A DNA stretch of 7,988 nt from Acetobacteraceae bacterium. Lineage in GTDB: Bacteria; Pseudomonadota; Alphaproteobacteria; Acetobacterales; Acetobacteraceae. The notes beneath the pieces are model-generated. The model saw only the letters and a list, made by a program, of their open reading frames with translations. It was not told the origin of the DNA and made no database searches. The stretch spans positions 1-7,988 of the forward strand of contig CANJSR010000214.1 of assembly GCA_947476855.1 (NCBI GenBank), read 5' to 3'. Below, in pieces: positions 6,044 to 7,988 of the stretch; positions within the stretch are counted from its first letter, which is position 1, and each line of letters starts with the position of its first letter. A program made the translations under genes and the position numbers.

Positions 6044-6604
6044 TCAGGCGATGGTGGCGGCGGTTCCGCCCTTGCGGCGGCGCGCGGCGGCGATGCCGGC
6101 CAGACCCACGCCCAGCAGGGCAAGCGACATCGGCTCGGGCACGTCGCTGACCGAAAGCGACATGTTCGGGATACCGACGCCGTGGCTGACCTGGCCTTCC
6201 GACGCCAGCCCGAACAGGAAAAAGCCGGGCGTTGGTGTTGTCGCGGCGTTGAAAATAACAAGCGCGAAGTCGTCGAATCCGACGGCGAGACCGGCCGCCC
6301 CGCCCTGCAGGCCCCCAATCTCCAGCGCGTTGAACAATGTTTCGTAACTGAATGAAATCTGCGACCCGAGCGGCATATTGAGGCTGTGCAGGGTGATGCC
6401 GCTGGTCTGGTCCAGGACATCAACCGACGGATCGAACGTGACGGTGACACTTCCCATCACGGGATCAATCGACGGCACGCCGGTGTCGGTGCCCGAGAAC
6501 GTAAACGTACGCGTGATCGGCGCGGCATCCGCGACGGTGGCGGTCAGGCCAAGCGTGGCAAGGGCAGCGAAGCCAATGGCCGTGCTCAGGAACGTGTTGC
6601 GCAT
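6044..6604 (-). CDS. PEP-CTERM sorting-domain protein (second in operon)
   Basis: The 186-residue product starts MRNTFLSTAIGFAALATLGL with likely cleavage after ADA (about 25-28), giving the mature start APITRTFTF. PEP lies at 156-158, followed by MSLALLGVGLAGIAAARRRK and an eight-residue tail GGTAATIA beyond the basic cluster. Shared paralogue motifs are TVTFDPSVDVLDQTSGITL, LGSQISFSY and LEIGGLQGG. An AAGGA ribosome site lies about ten bases before the ATG. The gaps to its neighbours are 28 and 30 bp, fitting one operon. DNA coding the PEP tail (6071-6140) is nearly identical to that of the next gene. It is an exported envelope or matrix protein of unknown role. Confidence 0.88.
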   Translation of the reverse strand: MRNTFLSTAIGFAALATLGLTATVADAAPITRTFTFSGTDTGVPSIDPVMGSVTVTFDPSVDVLDQTSGITLHSLNMPLGSQISFSYETLFNALEIGGLQGGAAGLAVGFDDFALVIFNAATTPTPGFFLFGLASEGQVSHGVGIPNMSLSVSDVPEPMSLALLGVGLAGIAAARRRKGGTAATIA

Positions 6605-6632
6605 GATGGAATGATCCTTTGATTTGTTGGGG

Positions 6633-7223
6633 TCAGGCGCCGGTGTTCGCCCGCGCGGCCTTGCGCCGGCGCGCGAAGGCCATTCCGGTCAGGCCCATGC
6701 CGAGCATGGCGAGGGACATCGGCTCGGGCACTGGTTCCGGGACTGGCACGAGCGAGACCTGGATGTTGGTCGCCTGGAAGATCTCCCCGCCCTGCACCAG
6801 AATGAAGTTGGTCGGGGTTTGCATGGCGCCCGACGCGCCGGTGAAGGCCAGGCCGAAATCGAAGTTGCCATCGCTCAGGAAGTTCGCGCCGTCCTGCAGG
6901 CCGCCAATGACGAGCTGGTCCAGCGCGGGGCGGTAGCCAAAGCTGAGTTGGGACCCGAGGCTGAAGTTCAGGCTGACCAGGGAAATGCTCGTTTGATCGA
7001 AGACTTCCACGAGACCGGCCGGATCAAAGGTCACCGTAAAGGTGCCCATGGCCGGATCGACCGGCGCGACTCCGATGAAATCCGTCGCCGCAAAGGTAAA
7101 AGTCCGGGTGATCGGCGCGGCCTGGACGCTGGTCGCGATCATGCCCAGCACGGAGATGGCAGCCATGGCCGTGATGGTGGCCCTGATCAGGCGGCGGCTG
7201 TTGGCCAATACAGGTGTGCTCAT
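6633..7223 (-). CDS. PEP-CTERM sorting-domain protein (first in operon)
   Basis: The chosen ATG at 7223-7221 gives 196 residues. An ATG at 7271 would add 16 basic residues that do not fit a signal peptide. The signal region runs RRLIRATITAMAAISVLGMI and cleavage is likely after VQA (about 33-35), leaving APITRTFTFAATDF, almost the same mature start as the second paralogue. Family motifs are DPAMGTFTVTFDP, FDQTSISLVSLNFSLGSQ and LVIGGLQDGANFL. The tail is doubled, PVPEPVPEP (160-168), then MSLAMLGMGLTGMAFARRRK and AARANTGA. It is the most diverged of the three and lies nearest the presumed promoter. It is exported by Sec and presumably processed by an exosortase encoded elsewhere. The start choice is moderately sure. 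Confidence 0.87.
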   Translation of the reverse strand: MSTPVLANSRRLIRATITAMAAISVLGMIATSVQAAPITRTFTFAATDFIGVAPVDPAMGTFTVTFDPAGLVEVFDQTSISLVSLNFSLGSQLSFGYRPALDQLVIGGLQDGANFLSDGNFDFGLAFTGASGAMQTPTNFILVQGGEIFQATNIQVSLVPVPEPVPEPMSLAMLGMGLTGMAFARRRKAARANTGA

Positions 7224-7354
7224 GGATGATCTCGCTTTGCATCGACTGGCGGCTTCGATGGTGCGGATCATGCCGGGGCCGCGTCGTCATCGAATGTCGC
7301 GGTCGTAACGGCGTGGTAAATTTTCTCCGGCACGGGGCCGGCCTGTGTCGGCGC

Positions 7355-7384
7355 GGTAACAAACCCGTGTCACAGGGCGGTTAC
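7355..7384. promoter_or_regulatory. Candidate regulator site: GTAAC/GTTAC inverted repeat
   Basis: GGTAAC (7355-7360) and GTTAC (7380-7384) are inverted about a centre near 7370, with GTGTCACA between them. The outer flanks are also partly symmetric (GGCGCGG against CACCGGC). Another GTAAC lies at 7305-7309. The position between two divergent units suits a regulator such as the winged-helix protein encoded nearby. That link is inference. Confidence 0.35.
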
Positions 7385-7406
7385 ACCGGCGGGGACGGGC
7401 ACGCGT

Positions 7407-7464
7407 CGCCCTTGTTGCGCCAAACCGCTTCCGTCAGGATGACTCCCAAAGAGGGAGCAGTTCC
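7407..7464 (+). promoter_or_regulatory. Control segment of the D-aminoacylase gene (right copy of duplication)
   Basis: This is the counterpart of 3649-3706. TTGTTG (7412-7417) and CAGGAT (7435-7440), 17 bases apart, are kept in both copies and are the best promoter candidate. The ribosome site GAGGGAG (7451-7457) is seven bases from the ATG and stronger than in the left copy. Confidence 0.5.
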
Positions 7465-7988
7465 ATGACCGATCTCGTCATCCGCAACGGCACCGTCATC
7501 GACGGCACGGGCGCGGAGCCATTCCAAGCCGACATCGCCATCCAGGACGGCAAGATCACCGCCATCGGGAAAGTCTCGGCCCGCGGGCGGGAGGAAATCG
7601 ACGCCAAGGGCCGTATCGTCACGCCCGGCTTCATCGACCCCCATTCCCACTACGACGCCCAGGTCACCTGGAGCAGCCAGATCACCCCGTCATCCTGGAA
7701 CGGCGTCACCACGACGCTGATCGGCAATTGCGGCGTCGGCTTCGCCCCCTGCCGGCCCGAGGAACGGGACATGCTCGTGAAACTGATGGAGGGCGTGGAA
7801 GACATCCCCGAAGTCGTTCTGACGGAAGGCCTGCCCTGGAACTGGCACAGCTTCCCCGACTACCTCAACGCCCTCGAAGCCCGCCCCTTCGACCTGGATG
7901 TCGCAACCCAGGTCCCGCACGCCGCCGTGCGCGTGTATGTGATGGGCAAGCGCGGCCTCGACCGTGAACCCGCGACCGCCGCCGATGC
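7465..7988 (+). CDS. N-acyl-D-amino-acid deacylase (D-aminoacylase, amidohydrolase), 3' end outside window
   Basis: The frame is open to the right edge, showing 174 residues of a family usually about 480-580 long. The N-terminal beta-sandwich strand set is [16 protein letters not shown], then [15 protein letters not shown]. The first metal site is [10 protein letters not shown] (His60, His62), and GNCGVGFAP carries Cys89, the metal-bridging Cys typical of D-aminoacylases rather than dihydroorotases. [13 protein letters not shown] and [15 protein letters not shown] follow in the order seen in this family. The enzyme hydrolyses the acyl-amide of N-acyl-D-amino acids in the cytoplasm. The later metal His residues and catalytic Asp lie beyond the edge. 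The strong ribosome site decides the start. A decayed copy of its first 24 codons sits at 3707. Confidence 0.93.
   Translation, partial: MTDLVIRNGTVIDGTGAEPFQADIAIQDGKITAIGKVSARGREEIDAKGRIVTPGFIDPHSHYDAQVTWSSQITPSSWNGVTTTLIGNCGVGFAPCRPEERDMLVKLMEGVEDIPEVVLTEGLPWNWHSFPDYLNALEARPFDLDVATQVPHAAVRVYVMGKRGLDREPATAAD

Larger units (their letters stand above)
7224..7464. promoter_or_regulatory. Divergent control region, PEP-CTERM operon / D-aminoacylase
   Basis: This 241-bp region separates the two divergent units. Seen in it are a perfect six-base inverted repeat CATCGA/TCGATG with nine-base loop (7240-7260), 16 bases upstream of the PEP-CTERM start, which would form a 5'-UTR hairpin. There is also an AT-rich patch GGTAAATTTTCT (7315-7326) that could hold the - strand -10, and three GTAAC-type motifs. 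The rightmost 58 bp match the control segment at 3649-3706. I found no sigma-54 GG-N10-GC box in a usable position. Confidence 0.5.

Noticed and set aside
6378..6614. Short + strand frames opposite the PEP-CTERM genes
   Set aside because: The - strand frames carry signal peptides and PEP-CTERM tails; the + strand ones are shadows.
7224..7464. Sigma-54 promoter for the PEP-CTERM operon, known for some PEP-CTERM/exosortase systems
   Set aside because: No GG-N10-GC arrangement with flanking consensus bases was found at a usable position on the - strand.

Overview
The window is GC-rich DNA (long G/C runs, strong G/C at third codon positions). It looks like an alphaproteobacterial chromosome, probably Rhodospirillales-like. 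That placement rests on codon style, a GcrA-like DNA-binding protein, PEP-CTERM proteins ending in a PEP-hydrophobic-RRRK tail, and a D-aminoacylase of the type common in these bacteria. It is a judgement from memory of families, not from a search.

Layout. (1) 3-2002, + strand: the 3' part of a thiolase, then two bases later an alpha/beta hydrolase of the hormone-sensitive-lipase type; this looks like a metabolic operon entering from the left. (2) 2003-2334: a gene-free stretch with a perfect 20-bp direct repeat 254 bp apart, enclosing an imperfect inverted repeat with arms of about 29 bp. (3) 2335-3610: an XRE-type repressor on the - strand, divergent from a two-gene + strand unit (GcrA-like small HTH protein and a DUF6362-like protein). 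The shared AT-rich control region carries repeated GTTAG motifs. This resembles a small phage- or element-derived regulatory module. (4) 3649-5441: a decayed copy of the promoter, ribosome site and first codons of a D-aminoacylase gene, running directly into a winged-helix/TolB-like/TPR regulator gene. (5) 5465-7223, - strand: three tandem paralogous secreted PEP-CTERM proteins, apparently one operon read right to left. (6) 7224-7464: a divergent control region. (7) 7465-end, + strand: the start of an intact N-acyl-D-amino-acid deacylase, cut by the window edge.

The most unusual observation is that 3649-3768 and 7407-7532 are homologous (about 88 of 120 aligned positions by hand, with one two-codon gap, and in frame over the coding part). 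The regulator and PEP-CTERM block therefore lies between two copies of the same 5' gene segment. The left copy survives as a 39-codon leader ORF whose stop is one base before the likely start of the regulator. No exosortase, transposase, integrase, tRNA, rRNA or CRISPR array was seen.
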